NCBI GenBank assembly: GCA_033085395.1
Contig: JANQBS010000058.1
Location: 62,001-126,000, forward strand
Length of the DNA: 64,000 bases
Source: Xanthoparmelia taractica
Lineage: Eukaryota; Ascomycota; Lecanoromycetes; Lecanorales; Parmeliaceae
Reading direction: 5' to 3'
Program-made: the position numbers and the translations under genes
Notes under the pieces: model-generated
What the model was told of the DNA's origin: nothing
What the model saw: the letters and a program-made list of their open reading frames with translations, nothing else
Databases searched by the model: none
In this document: positions 35,101 through 45,600 of the stretch, piece by piece
Layout of the letters: every line of letters begins with the position of its first letter
How positions within the stretch are numbered: the stretch's first letter is position 1

Positions 35101-36350
35101 ATACTCGTCTTTATTAAATATATACTAATAAAGATCATGTTATTGGAAATTAGTAGCGCTTATAATAAAGAAGACGCTAAGAGTCCCTTGACTATACACA
35201 AATAACTCGAGTTTAGTACGTGCTCGCTATTAGTAGAGACGTATACCTCATAGAATATTGATCTTCCGCACCACGATATTCGAGATCTTATAATTATTAT
35301 TAGCAACGAGATCACGTAGCTTATTAATATTCACATAGCGATAGTCTAGACGTTTTTAGGCTCACTTATTAGACTTTCTCGACTGTAATTTTATTATCGT
35401 ATTAAAGGCCTATCAACGAAAGCGAGAATATTATGCGAATCTCTTATTACGATATCTCATTAAATATCAAATATAGTCGCGAAATTTAATCTATCTAAGG
35501 CGAGAGATACGAAAAGAGATTAAGCCGCTAAGAAAGAGCGTAGAAAAAGTTATACGAGCGATATTTAAGAATTAATTAAATTCGCTAATTAATTCACAAT
35601 TTAAAGAGATCGAAGTAAAGGTCACTTCACGTGGCGGTGATGATGATGAATAAGTTACTGGATTAATCTAATTCTAAAGTATTTAAAGCTTAGAAGCGTC
35701 TAATATCTAATTTAATACGTATAATTCTTTATAATAAATAGTCGGATTATCGATATAATCTAGGAAGAAGTGAGAAAATAGGTTATTTTGACATTAAACG
35801 AGTGCACACACCTACATTTAAATATTCGTTTTTAGAGACTAGATCTTCTTAATTCTCCACACTCTTATTCTTATCCTTCTTATCATTATCTAATATAATA
35901 AATATATTATCAATAATAAAGCCATTATCCGATAGCAGGGCTAGCTATTCTTAATCGATTTGAATTAATTAATAGTCGGGATAATATCTAATTAAGTAGA
36001 CTAGCTAGGTCTCGATATAATAGCGACGTATATAAAATCTTCGCTAAATTTCACGACTAGGTTCACTATTAAGTCGATTTAACGAGGTAGGCTTAATAAT
36101 TAATACCTATAGTTTCTGGAGAAGAGAGGAAAGTCTATGAGCGAGCTTTAAAACGTTCTGCATTTAGCTAATTACGTGACCTTTATATTTGAATTAATAG
36201 CCCTTGACTCGTGACATTTATATCTACACATAAGCTCTAGCGATTAGTATTTCTTTCGCTATAGTTAGATCTAATAAATTAGATAAAATAGACTCAAAAT
36301 TTATCTTATTTACGGCGAAGTAGAGGAAAGACTCTTAAGACTTATCATTT
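32110..36350 (-). mobile_element. Helitron (Rep-Pif1 helicase) remnant inactivated by RIP
   Basis: Reading the minus strand through its many stops gives the parts of a fungal Helitron in the right order. From about 36270 to 36050 there is a DUF6570-like segment (KEILIARAYV, YKGHVIS, MQNVLKLAH, SSLLQKL). Near 34925-34870 comes FEWQI, GYIYDFL, IRDAPEVE, the Rep HUH region. At about 34590-34430 comes NNPLINKYNFTIILA and YYLVKYTSKEEKKS. At 33477-33454 a Walker A relic DVANTRKS is followed by VIRGALTGVATHIIHKSILY (to 33300), and near 32293-32240 the helicase motif YMALSRVHYITSL. Both catalytic centres are changed at the positions expected from C-to-T or G-to-A transitions. The terminal TC and CTRR ends were not located. 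Confidence 0.85.
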
Positions 36351-37560
36351 CGATAACTAGCGTAAATATTCTTGAAATTAACGTGTTATAGCTTTATATT
36401 AAAGCCGATCTCGTTATAAATATCATATATCTCCCTCCTTAACTTAGTTAACTTAGTGTGAAAATTGACGATAAGATCTTAGTTCTTCGTGAAGCAAGTA
36501 GACTACGTTAACTCGTAATTTCAAACGCGAGATTATAGTATATTTAACGAGATCTTATTCTTAATTAATGATAGCGAAATAAATAGAGTAGATAAAATAG
36601 CTAAAGTAAGTGAAATAGCTAAAAGAGCTGGAGCGGTTAAACGAGCTGAAATAGCTGAATTATCTGAAGTAACTGAAGTAGGTAATAGTCGAGCACGACG
36701 CTTTCTAGTCTGAGCGAGATTATAATAACAATTATATCGCGATTGCTTCCTTTCATTACGAACGTGATTATAGCGTATAGTCTTATACTTTCCGTTATCA
36801 CATCACCGAACCTTATCTAGATATATAGTGCATATAGGGCGCGAGCATAGCACTACGTTATTTAGTGACTTCGAAGTATCGCACTCTTCGTAGACGAATT
36901 AAGATTACTTAAGACTTAATATAGGCGTAAGTGAAGTAGAAGAAGTCACTCTAAGACGTTTAGCCCTTATTACTTTACAGTTATAGCGATTCTTCGTCTC
37001 TTTTCGTAGACGTAATCGACGTCGTTTAGAGATCTCTTACTTTCTTAGATATCGCGTGTTTTTTATCTATTTTGCTATCTTTCGTAAGAACTAATTAATA
37101 TATCTTAGGCTATACTTCTACTTCTTTCGTTTAAGACTATTAATAAGAATATTGAAATCTAATTCGCCTAGGATCTTTCGCTTTAATTAAAGATATAAGG
37201 TCGTAGGCGAGACGAGCGAGAAGGCGAGTGATTTATTAGAACGCTAAGATTAATGAAATATACGCGAGCGCACTCGATTATCGAGACTACTAATAATTAC
37301 TAGAAAGATAGATCGATAAGGGGAGGTCATAATAGTGATATAGTCGTGATATAGAAGAATTTGAAAGAGCTATATAGCCTTAATCGTAAGGCTCCGTGAG
37401 GCTCCGAACTTTAATCGATCTACGATCGCAAGGCCCTCGATTTGATTTCTAAATATTATAGTCGTTACTCATTTAAACCCAGAGATTTTAGCATTATTTA
37501 AAAGCGCATATCTATATCTATACTTTTGCTTATTTATATTAGTATTATATAATATGAAAC

Positions 37561-37982
37561 GATAAAGGAATTAGATTATATAAATGTTGAAAACTATTGT
37601 TTCAAGGCTTAGCCCTACAATACTTCCTATTTGAGACGTTCCGTCTCTTAAATTTATTAAGCAGTGCTTTAGCTCGAAAAAGAAGGATTAAGCAGTGTTT
37701 TAGCGTAGAATTTGCGAAATCTGATGATCTAATTGGCTAGACTAAATGAGCTTAAATCCTCACTTTTACTACTTCAGCAACCAGAAAGAAAGCAAGCTTT
37801 CCAATAAGCGTCGGGCCATGCGCAGAATCGTGACCATAGATCAATTTCCGAACAGGCAACTTTGCCGACTGTCGAGCAAATTTTGGACTCGCCTCCATCA
37901 CCAGATGCGACAGTTCCATTGCCATAGCAATAATATACTACGAAATAATTTTGTCTCTCCTCCACACCCTTTACCTTGCACT
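37561..37982. other. Island border and TIM23 upstream region
   Basis: A small hairpin GAGACG-TTC-CGTCTC lies at 37633-37647, and TTAAGCAGTG-T/C-TTTAGC occurs twice (37657 and 37688, 31 bases apart). From 37746 an in-frame ATG precedes the TIM23 start by 79 codons. Confidence 0.5.
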
Positions 37983-38733
37983 ATGTCTATCTGGGGCACC
38001 CTCACAGGGCAAAAGTCATCCTCACCATCCTCAAGCTCTTCCTCTTCTCGCGACCCATCTTCATCTTCATCCTCGTCCTTATCATCAAGTACCACCTTCC
38101 AACCCACCGCCTTCGATCCCGCCTCGGCTCAAGACGTCTCCTCTTTCCTGGATGCTGCCGCGCTCCCAGATCCGTCTCAACTTCACCCTCTCGCCGGCCT
38201 GAACCAAGATACCCTCGATTACCTGACCCTCGATGAATCCGCCCTCTCCGACCTCCCTGGCTCCCAGTCAGCGCTACCGTCTCGCGGCTGGTCCGACGAC
38301 CTCTGCTACGGTACTGGCGTGACATATCTCTCCGCTCTTACACTGGGCGGAACATGGGGTATGATAGAAGGACTTCGGAAATCTCCAGCCTCAGCGCCAC
38401 CAAAGCTGAGGCTGAACAGTGTATTGAATAGTATGACGAGACGGGGGCCTTTCTTGGGGAATAGCGCCGGGGTGATTGCCATGGTCTACAATGGGATAAA
38501 TTCGACGATAGGTTATTACAGGGGAAGGCATGACAGTGCCAATAGTATTGTGGCCGGGGCTTTGAGCGGGATGCTGTTCAAGAGCACGAAAGGAGTAAGG
38601 CCGATGATGATTAGTGGAGGGTTGGTGGCTACAGCCGCTGGGGTGTGGGCGGTGAGTTCACTGATTTATAATCGCTAGGCGAGCAAGGCTGACGAATTCT
38701 ATGCTACAGCTGGCAAGGAAGACGATATTTTGA
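37983..38733 (+). CDS. TIM23: Mitochondrial import translocase subunit Tim23
   Basis: Exons 37983-38651 and 38710-38733 give 230 residues, the usual length. The start MSIWGTLTG is preferred over the in-frame ATG at 37746 because Tim23 has a short Ser-rich head. The N-terminal half is the intermembrane-space receptor part (Ser-rich run, then LHPLAGLNQDTLDYLTLDE). The C-terminal half is the four-helix Tim17/22/23 domain: GVTYLSALTLGGTWGMIEG, GNSAGVIAMVYNGINSTIGY and AGALSGMLFKSTKGVRP, the motif region of the import channel. It forms the inner-membrane TIM23 complex with Tim17, Tim44 and Hsp70. A 58-base intron (GTGAGT, GCTGAC branch, CAG) lies just before the last seven codons (LARKTIF); without splicing the protein would end in VSSLIYNR, unlike the family. 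Confidence 0.93.
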
Positions 38734-39316
38734 GCCGCATGCTATGCCATCATATACGGGAGATCTGTCATATTTCCCCCTACCTTTGACTCTTAGCGTC
38801 TCTTCTTGCATGGATGGATAGATCTTCGTCATCTGGTTGGCCTGGTGGCTCATATTCTTCACTCTCAAGGCATGTGCTCTTTTCGAGAGCTGTATCAATA
38901 AAACACCCACGCAGCGTGGCGTTTGATCTGTAGGACTTCTTTACAATGAATTTAATTCATTTGTCGGAGTGCTTGGAAGGTGGACAGGAGCTACGACGAA
39001 AGCTCCCGTCCCTCTTACATGTTTACATTTTCCTCTAAAGATTGTCCGACTCTAATCCCTACCAAGTTCTTAATATTACACACAGGAGCGACGGCTAATC
39101 AGCTCCTGCTGCAGTCTACGAAGTGGGAAGCAGCAATCGGACGGAAATCGCGACGAAGGGAAAATGAGAGCGAAGAACGTCCACGCAATTTAAGAGAAGG
39201 GTAGAACGCGAATCATCGAGAAGCTTCGAACAACCACGCCATCATGATAAAATCCGTACATTTAACAAATTCAAAAGTGCAAGAGTCTTGTTTCTGTAAG
39301 TTTTGGATACCTGAAG
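38734..39316. other. Intergenic
   Basis: The gap between TIM23 and the next plus-strand gene, holding a 3' UTR and a promoter. Nothing further is recognised. Confidence 0.45.
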
Positions 39317-40516
39317 ATGGACGGCGTTACTGCCGTCAATCACCGAGTGATTACAGTTGCCCCCAGAGCCTCAGCCTCTGATCCACCTCAACGCGAAACA
39401 AAACGCGTCAACATTAACACCTCTCTCAGCACTCTCGGACTCCCCCATCACGAAGCCATGAATACCCCTACGGTTCCAATCCAGTCAGGCGTGCCGGGTG
39501 GTAAGCCCTTAACGATGCGCGATGTTATTCTTTGGCAACAAGAGCAAGCCCAACTCCAGGGCGAATTAGGCTTCACGATGAATTTTCCTGACCCTTCAGA
39601 TATCCTTAGACCGTTCACCATAGATACTTCCTCTGAACCCGAGCTTCCAGCCGAAGATAACGCTGCACTCATCGCAGCCATGCAAGAAACCCACAAAGCC
39701 ATCATCCAGCTCCATCAACGTAAGATAATCATGGATGGGGCTGGACCACTAATGGCGAAAACGGAAAAGGATGTCAATCAAAAGCTACTGGCTGCGGGTA
39801 TACCTGAGCAAGAGCTTACAAACAAGAGCCTGAGGTAAAAGATTGTACAGCTAGTCGAGCTTAAAGAGCCGCCGCCCAAAGCGAACTTTGCGGCTGTTTT
39901 GGTGAACGTAGTCTCGACCGACAAAGGACGAAGCCACATATTGGAGGTCAACATGCCTCTCAAGGCTTGCGTGGCAGAAGTTTACGCGTTGTTAGACGAA
40001 GTTGTGAAGGCATTATCGTCCGAGAAAGGCCTTCACTATGACGGAGAAGGCGCATGGAAATATCAGCTACTCGACCAGAGTCAGTCTCAACCGTCCATGA
40101 ACAAGTTTTTGCCATTAGAGACCGTTATCGACTACGAATCGATGCTGCAGCAAGTGTCGAAGGTCAGCAATGGAGGAGCGCCTGTAGCTGTGCTTACGCA
40201 GGTATATCTCTGTCACCAATTAAAACTGAAATTTCATTCATGAGAAGTACATTACTCATTGATACGCAAACAGGGTGGCCTCGCAAGGCCCATCGCCACA
40301 AGCGGAGCGAAGGCTCACGATGGGCCAAAGGCAGGGGAGGATAGCATGAGCAATGCGATCGAGGTAATCGAAGAAGATGAAGACGAAAACGAAGTGCTTG
40401 ACGAGGACGGGAAGCCTTATTTTGAACCTCTTGATATGGATAGGATGTGCAAGAAGTATGCGAATTTTGGGGACGACCTCACGGGGGAGAACGGGATTCA
40501 TGGATTCTGGCGATGA
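39317..40516 (+). CDS. Unknown protein with an in-frame TAA
   Basis: The frame from ATG 39317 continues past a TAA at 39836-39838 to 40201, then joins 40274-40516 through a 72-base intron (GTATAT, CAG). Read this way the protein would have about 375 residues: an N-terminal Pro/Thr-rich part, helical stretches (NAALIAAMQETHKAIIQLHQ, KTEKDVNQKLLAAG), a compact middle (VYALLDEVVKAL, WKYQLLDQ), and an acidic end (EVIEEDEDENEVLDEDG, then FGDDLTGENGIHGFW). The TAA may be a nonsense mutation (CAA to TAA), or may be removed with a 57-base in-frame intron (39798-39854, GTATAC ... CTAG), whose branch site is weak. The strong conservation-like character of the sequence after the stop argues against an ordinary end. 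I do not recognise the family. Confidence 0.6.
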
Positions 40517-41187
40517 TTGCCACCGGGTCACTGACATCCGGAGCCTAGGCGCGCATCCAGAGCGGTCTCGGATACGTTGGAAGGGCTCTGCCAAAGTAGC
40601 ACACAAGTAAACAATGCCGCAGCTCGCAAAAGCGTGTTGTCAGATTAGATCAAGTAATTTTACCATCATCGACGGTATCGCGAACTCGACAAAGGTAATC
40701 TGATATCCTCGCTGAAACCATCATCAGCAAGGAGGTTTCAGACAAGGCTATCGAAAATTCTTCATCAAGCCGTTGTCGAACACAGTCGTCAAGCGTTGCT
40801 CTATCATCATTCAACACGTTGTTATTAAATGAAAAAAAGAAAAATAATGAGTAAACTGATGCCTGCCAGATTACGCTGCGATGATCGACAAATTTTATGC
40901 CGCCAAGCCCGCTAGCGCGACCCAGTGAAAGTGGGCCCGCGACAGATAAAGGGTTCAAGTTCCCCCGAAAATTGAAGGCGGATCCGAGGTCGTAAGATCG
41001 AATTATCCAAGTCTTGGCACTTGTCTGCATAGCATACATAAAATTGTGCAAGTGACTCGTTACAGCTTTACTCTATTGGGAAGAGTTGACTGATATTGAC
41101 ACAAACACATTGCCCATTCCTGAGGTATTACCGGTGAAAACTAGCTATCAGCCTAGTGGGAACCCTTTGCCTTCACCTTTTTTCGCA
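40517..41187. other. Intergenic
   Basis: The promoter region of the NC2-alpha gene. The stretch 41086-41187 is open in the NC2 frame but has no ATG, so it is treated as leader. Confidence 0.45.
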
Positions 41188-42024
41188 ATGGATGATTTCG
41201 AAGGTTCCTACGCACCGCAATCACCAGATCTTTCCGGGTTTCAAACATTCGACGATCCAGATCCGTTTTCAACTTCCTACTACCCACCTCAGCAAACTTC
41301 CTATCAACCTCCATATCTACAACAAACCTCAAACCACGACCCATTCTTCTTCGATCAACCACCAGCGCAACACCAACAACACCCATTCCCCAATCAATAT
41401 CAACCACCAATCATGCCTCCCACGAACGGGAAATCAAAATCTCGTGCAAAGAGTGAGGAAGATGAGTTCACTCCTGAGGTATTCACGAAAGCGAAAGGTC
41501 CAGGCCGCAAGTCAAAGAAGCAGAAAGTCGAGGAAGACATCTGTGAGAAGCCAGCGCCGGGGGTGGAGGAGGGCATAGAGGTGAAGACGAAATTTCCAGT
41601 CGCGAGAATAAAGCGTATCATGCAGGCGGACGAGGATGTGGGCAAGGTGGCGCAGGTGACGCCAACCGCTGTTTGTAAGTTTGCTCACCCCTTTACCGGC
41701 ACCCCCACACAGACAAACGAAACGCAGACTAAAAGCTTTCTTTTCACAGCTAAAGCGCTCGAGCTTTTCATGATCTCCGTCGTCACCAAGGCCGCCAATG
41801 AGGCACGGGCCAAACAATCAAAACGCGTCACAGCAGCCCATCTGAAGCAAGCGGTGATGAAAGATGACCAGCTGGACTTCTTGGCGGAGATCATATCGAA
41901 AGTACCGGATGCACCTGCGGCTGCGAAGAAGGAGAAAGAGGAAGATAGCGAGGAGGGTGGAGAAGGGAAGCGAAAAAAGAAAGGTGGAACCAAGAGGAGA
42001 AAGAAGGATGACGACGACTTCTAG
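41188..42024 (+). CDS. BUR6: Negative cofactor 2 alpha (Bur6/DRAP1-like histone-fold protein)
   Basis: Exons 41188-41674 and 41750-42024 encode 253 residues. The N-terminus is a disordered Gln/Pro/Tyr-rich tail (MDDFEGSYAPQSPD, then poly-Gln/Pro). A histone fold of the NC2-alpha/CBF-NF-Y type begins at about residue 130: FPVARIKRIMQADEDVGK, QVTPTAV, SKALELFMISVVTKAANEAR, KRVTAAHLKQAVMKDD, QLDFLAEIISKV. The C-terminus is charged (KRKKKGG, DDDDF). With NC2-beta it binds TBP on promoter DNA and represses or tunes RNA polymerase II start. Another CBFD/NFYB histone-fold member (Dpb3/Chrac type) is possible, but the Ile-Met-Gln and DEDVGK wording fits NC2-alpha best. The upstream frame back to 41086 has only a TTG. 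Confidence 0.85.
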   Translation: MDDFEGSYAPQSPDLSGFQTFDDPDPFSTSYYPPQQTSYQPPYLQQTSNHDPFFFDQPPAQHQQHPFPNQYQPPIMPPTNGKSKSRAKSEEDEFTPEVFTKAKGPGRKSKKQKVEEDICEKPAPGVEEGIEVKTKFPVARIKRIMQADEDVGKVAQVTPTAVCKFAHPFTGTPTQTNETQTKSFLFTAKALELFMISVVTKAANEARAKQSKRVTAAHLKQAVMKDDQLDFLAEIISKVPDAPAAAKKEKEEDSEEGGEGKRKKKGGTKRRKKDDDDF

Positions 42025-42547
42025 GGGAAGGTCTGGAGGATCTGGGAGGTTTCGGTTTTCTGTATCATGCTTCTCGCACACATGCCTTTTCTAAACATTT
42101 CTTGAGCGATACACCACAAACATATTCCCCTCTGCTGTCTTGACTTGCAAATGTACTCATGACACGTCGCTCGCTGTTGCATGCTAAAGGTGCAGTAACA
42201 GAAAATCATATAAGACCAATACGTAAGCTGCAGGCGCACCCATTTACATCGTCAATGTCTGTTGTAGCAGTTGCAGCCTGTCAGTTTGGACCGAGGTAGG
42301 TGTTGAGTTGCAAGATCCCCTATCGGTCCTTACCTCAGTCACTCAGACGTGTCTTGGCCGGCTAAACCCTTTCGGGGGGGTTAATCCGAGGATTATCCAA
42401 CAGCTGTCATAGCCTTCGTGTGGATAATCCTCGGATCGGCTAGGCAATATCGGTCCTTCTCCGAACAACCGAAGGCTAATCCTCGGGGACACTACATGAC
42501 GCTGAGTCGCGGCTCCTTCCTTTATTGCTTTGACGCGCTCCAGCATC
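42025..42547. other. Intergenic with an inverted repeat
   Basis: This region contains the palindrome listed next and otherwise the 3' UTR of NC2-alpha and the promoter of FHIP. Confidence 0.45.
42384..42436. repeat. Perfect 16-base inverted repeat
   Basis: ATCCGAGGATTATCCA at 42384-42399 is the exact reverse complement of 42421-42436, separated by 21 bases. A third partial copy, AATCCTCGG, occurs at 42479. It may form a hairpin in the RNA or be a short transposon relic. Confidence 0.8.
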
Positions 42548-45373
42548 ATGGATCTAGTAAGCCCTTCTGAGTGTTGCTTAGTATATTACCAGACTGACGA
42601 CCGTAGCTGTCGAAGCTTGTAGGGGGTACCGGTGGCTCTTCAGGCAAGCAAGTCGATTTCAAATCTCCCCAACAGCGCTTGATCCGCTTCAAGAAGCTAT
42701 ATGATCAGCTACACGTATGCTCTCGACCCTGACCTTACCTATCTTTGTGCCTGACCTGTATAGTAGCAAATATGGCGCCGCAGCAAACCCAACAAGCAGG
42801 ATTTACCCATAGAGCTGGTCCTTGCCTGCTTCAGCGAGATAGGAAAGACTCTCCAGGATGAACTGCAAACACCCGGGCCTCACCTTTGTGTACGACATGT
42901 GTCTACATTCCAAGTATATTCACCTTTATGCCAAGTGGCTTCAACATATTACAATGAATACATCAGTCAAGAGTTACTGGATATCTTCAAGATCCTTATC
43001 GACTGCGAAGAGGTGGCATTCCTGGAGGAAAAGACCTTTGCAGGCGCTCTACTTGGCTTCATTGGTAGAATTTCAAGTAAAGGATCTTTGCTGGTTTCGG
43101 TGGATACAGAGGAAAGAATCGTAGAAGTATTCTTTGCGATTGCTTCAAAGTTACGACTTCAGCCAAACCTGTTGTCCACCTGGTTCCGGCCAAATGCGAT
43201 GGCAGAAGAACGAGCTGTCGGACCTCATACGGGAGAAGACAACGACGTCTTCCCGCTCTTCTATCTCACACTGAACTACATACACTACGACGGAAGAGTG
43301 GGTGACTTTGCCAGGACAGGGGTGCTCTACATCATCGAATCGGCGTCCCACTCCGAATCGTTAGAGAGATGGATCGTGGAGAGCGATCTCGCAACCTTAA
43401 TGGCAAGCGGTCTGGGAGCGCTCTACAGCCAGCTCAGTGGGAAGTTAATCTTATCTTTCAACAAGGACACCATTCCCGCGATTCTATCCTTTTCTGACAC
43501 GCCTCGACCGAAGACTCCCTCTGATGCTGAAACAACAACGTCGTTGGATTTTCAGACGCATTTGGCAACATTCCTCTCGTATCTGGTCTTTTGGCAGGAT
43601 GTTCTCGATCATTGTGGCTCCGAGGATATCAAGTGCAGCTTGCTTGATCATTTCAAGTTTCTTTTCCTGGAACAATTACTCTATCCTTCCTTGATGGAGT
43701 CTTCAGACGCTGATGGCGGGTCTTCCGTGGCTGTTCTAACCTACTTACGATGCATCATAGAGTCCATCGACAACCCTCAACTTATGCACTTGATATTACA
43801 GTATCTACTGGCAGTCCCCGACATCCCAGAAGATGAACGTAAACCAGTGAGACCGGCTACTCTAGCTCGTCGACGAAAGTCGCAGACACTCATTACAACC
43901 CTGGCCCAAATTCAAGAGAAGCCCATACCCGGTCTTTTCACTCTTGTCGACCTCGTTCTCACGAGCCTTCGTTCTCGTAACCAACAAACGGTCAGAGCCA
44001 CTCTTCAGCTCGTCTCTGTCGTTCTACGGAGTGAGCACCAACTTGCGGCTTCAACTTTGATCAAGACTCAGAACTCTGAAGACCCACCTATGCGCACAAT
44101 TGGGGCTCATCACAGAGTTACGGCTCTTCTGTTCTCAATGGCCGAAAGCCTTGTCTGTCATGCCGACCTACGAGAGGGCTATGATGCTCACCTAGAAGAT
44201 GCTAGAACGCTTATTGAAGCCCATTGCTGCTCTCCGTTGCTGATACCCTTACCTGCCAGAATGCAGTCAAAGGATGAGGTGTCTTCTCAATTTGTAGAAC
44301 CTACAGACGCAATGAGGCCGCACTCGGTACAACCTGATGATCCGTTACTCGGGGCTTTGATACTTTTGCTGGAGAATTTGCTGGTGAACGACATTGGCAC
44401 GAATCTGGCTCTCACCCAAGCCTTTGCAACGCTGTTCTCCTGCGGCAATATGCGCCTGGAATACTGGCTTCTTCAGGAGCCTGCTGATCTCGATTGCTCC
44501 CCCAGACGAGGCGCGATCTCCGACGATGGGCTGGATGAGTCTGACCATGATGATACAATTACGTTGAACAACCGCGCTGGTGACAGCAAGAAAAATACCA
44601 AAACGCAGAAAGGGTCTTCTCCAAAGTCACCTGCATTCAATCATCTTGCTTCCCCTGTGTTCGCTACCCTGGACTCTTTGGTCCAACAAGTCGAAACTTT
44701 CCGCCATGACATTCAACAGCTCGACACGTACCTTGCCGAGCGACGACACATTTTCAAGGTCGGCGATGACATTGATCAAGATGTAGCTAATGGCTCCAAT
44801 GCTCCATCGCGAAAATCAGAAGACTCCTCTAGAGCAACATACTCCAAGACCGCGACTGCAGCCCAGATCGGTTCAATCTCGGAGCGGCTGATGTCCGAGA
44901 CTTCCTCAGCTGACATATCACGGTCTAGCTCTCCAAGAGGGAGACAACTAGAATTACCATCGACGCCGAATCTCATCGGCCGGCTGAACCATTTTAAGAT
45001 CTCTCCTTCACGGAGTCCGTCTAAGATGGAGTCAAGAACATTCTCGCCATCGCCGCTGCGAAATGCGGCTAACATGTCTACTCCACCGCATCATGCCATT
45101 ACACCTATTGGTCCTGCAGACGCTCTCCGTCAGAAGGTAAAGATCAAGATAAAGATCGGTAATGACATCAAGCACGTGGGAGACATTGGAAGCAGTGAGA
45201 CAAGCAGTATACGAAGCGGGTCTGTCGTAACAGATACACAGAGTGCCGAAGAGTTCAAGGAGACCACTCTCAGCCACCTTTTAACGAATATCATCATTCT
45301 ACAAGAATTCATACTGGAACTCGCAGCAATTATCCAGGTCAGAGCAGGCTTGTTTGGAGAGATCGATTTTTGA
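42548..45373 (+). CDS. FHIP-family protein (FTS-Hook-FHIP complex)
   Basis: Three exons: a 9-base first exon MDL (42548-42556), 42607-42714 and 42767-45373; 907 residues. The first two introns (50 and 52 bases) have GTAAGC/GTATGC donors and TAG acceptors with CTGAC branch sites. The family core reads SPQQRLIRFKKLYDQLH, QIWRRSK, SQELLDIFKILIDCEE, VEVFFAIASKLRLQP, FPLFYLTLNYIHYDGRVGDFARTG and TNIIILQEFILELAAIIQVRAGLF. FHIP (FhipA in Aspergillus) is the cargo-side subunit that, with FTS and Hook, links early endosomes to dynein for long-range transport in hyphae. The region 500-760 is Ser-rich and disordered. A minus-strand frame overlaps the last 35 bases. Confidence 0.92.
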
Positions 45374-45600
45374 TCCAGGCCTTGATAATATTTGTTTCTT
45401 CCCACATATACATCCTAGGAGCAGAGATCTTTGGACTAGGCTCCTTCTCCTCCTCTCCCTCAGTCACTCCAGTCTCAGTCGATCTGTAGTCTGTCTTTTC
45501 ATGCCCTGCTATACCGTACCCTTCATCACCAACAAGCCACTTCGCCCAGAGCTTCACACCCTGCATCTCGTAGGGAGCTCTCACATCTTCAGCGCTCAGA
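45339..45600 (-). CDS. Possible C-terminal exon of an unknown minus-strand gene
   Basis: A frame ending at 45339 reads AEDVRAPYEMQGVKLWAKWL, then EGYGIAGHEKTDYRSTETG and PRMYMWEETNIIKAWIKN, more protein-like than most chance frames here. An upstream exon (about 45740-45650) with TVQIFSTCLLRPNKK and HALPRFHPWL could join it through GTAAGA ... GAG, an unusual acceptor. The 5' end was not found and the family is not recognised. It overlaps the 3' end of FHIP by 35 bases on the opposite strand. Confidence 0.3.

Larger units (their letters stand above)
30120..37560. other. AT-rich, RIP-affected island
   Basis: From about 30.1 to 37.5 kb the base composition falls sharply towards A+T, no frame longer than about 75 codons survives, and TA/TATA words are dense. 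The change is abrupt at both ends compared with the flanking genes. The island holds the Helitron remnant, the MITE-like palindromes and the tandem repeats listed separately. This is the pattern of RIP in Pezizomycotina: repeated DNA loses C/G to T/A and is usually packed in heterochromatin. Confidence 0.85.

Noticed and set aside
40650..41051. Minus-strand frame of 133 codons upstream of NC2-alpha
   Set aside because: No family resemblance, no splice signals, and it lies in the promoter region of a strong gene.
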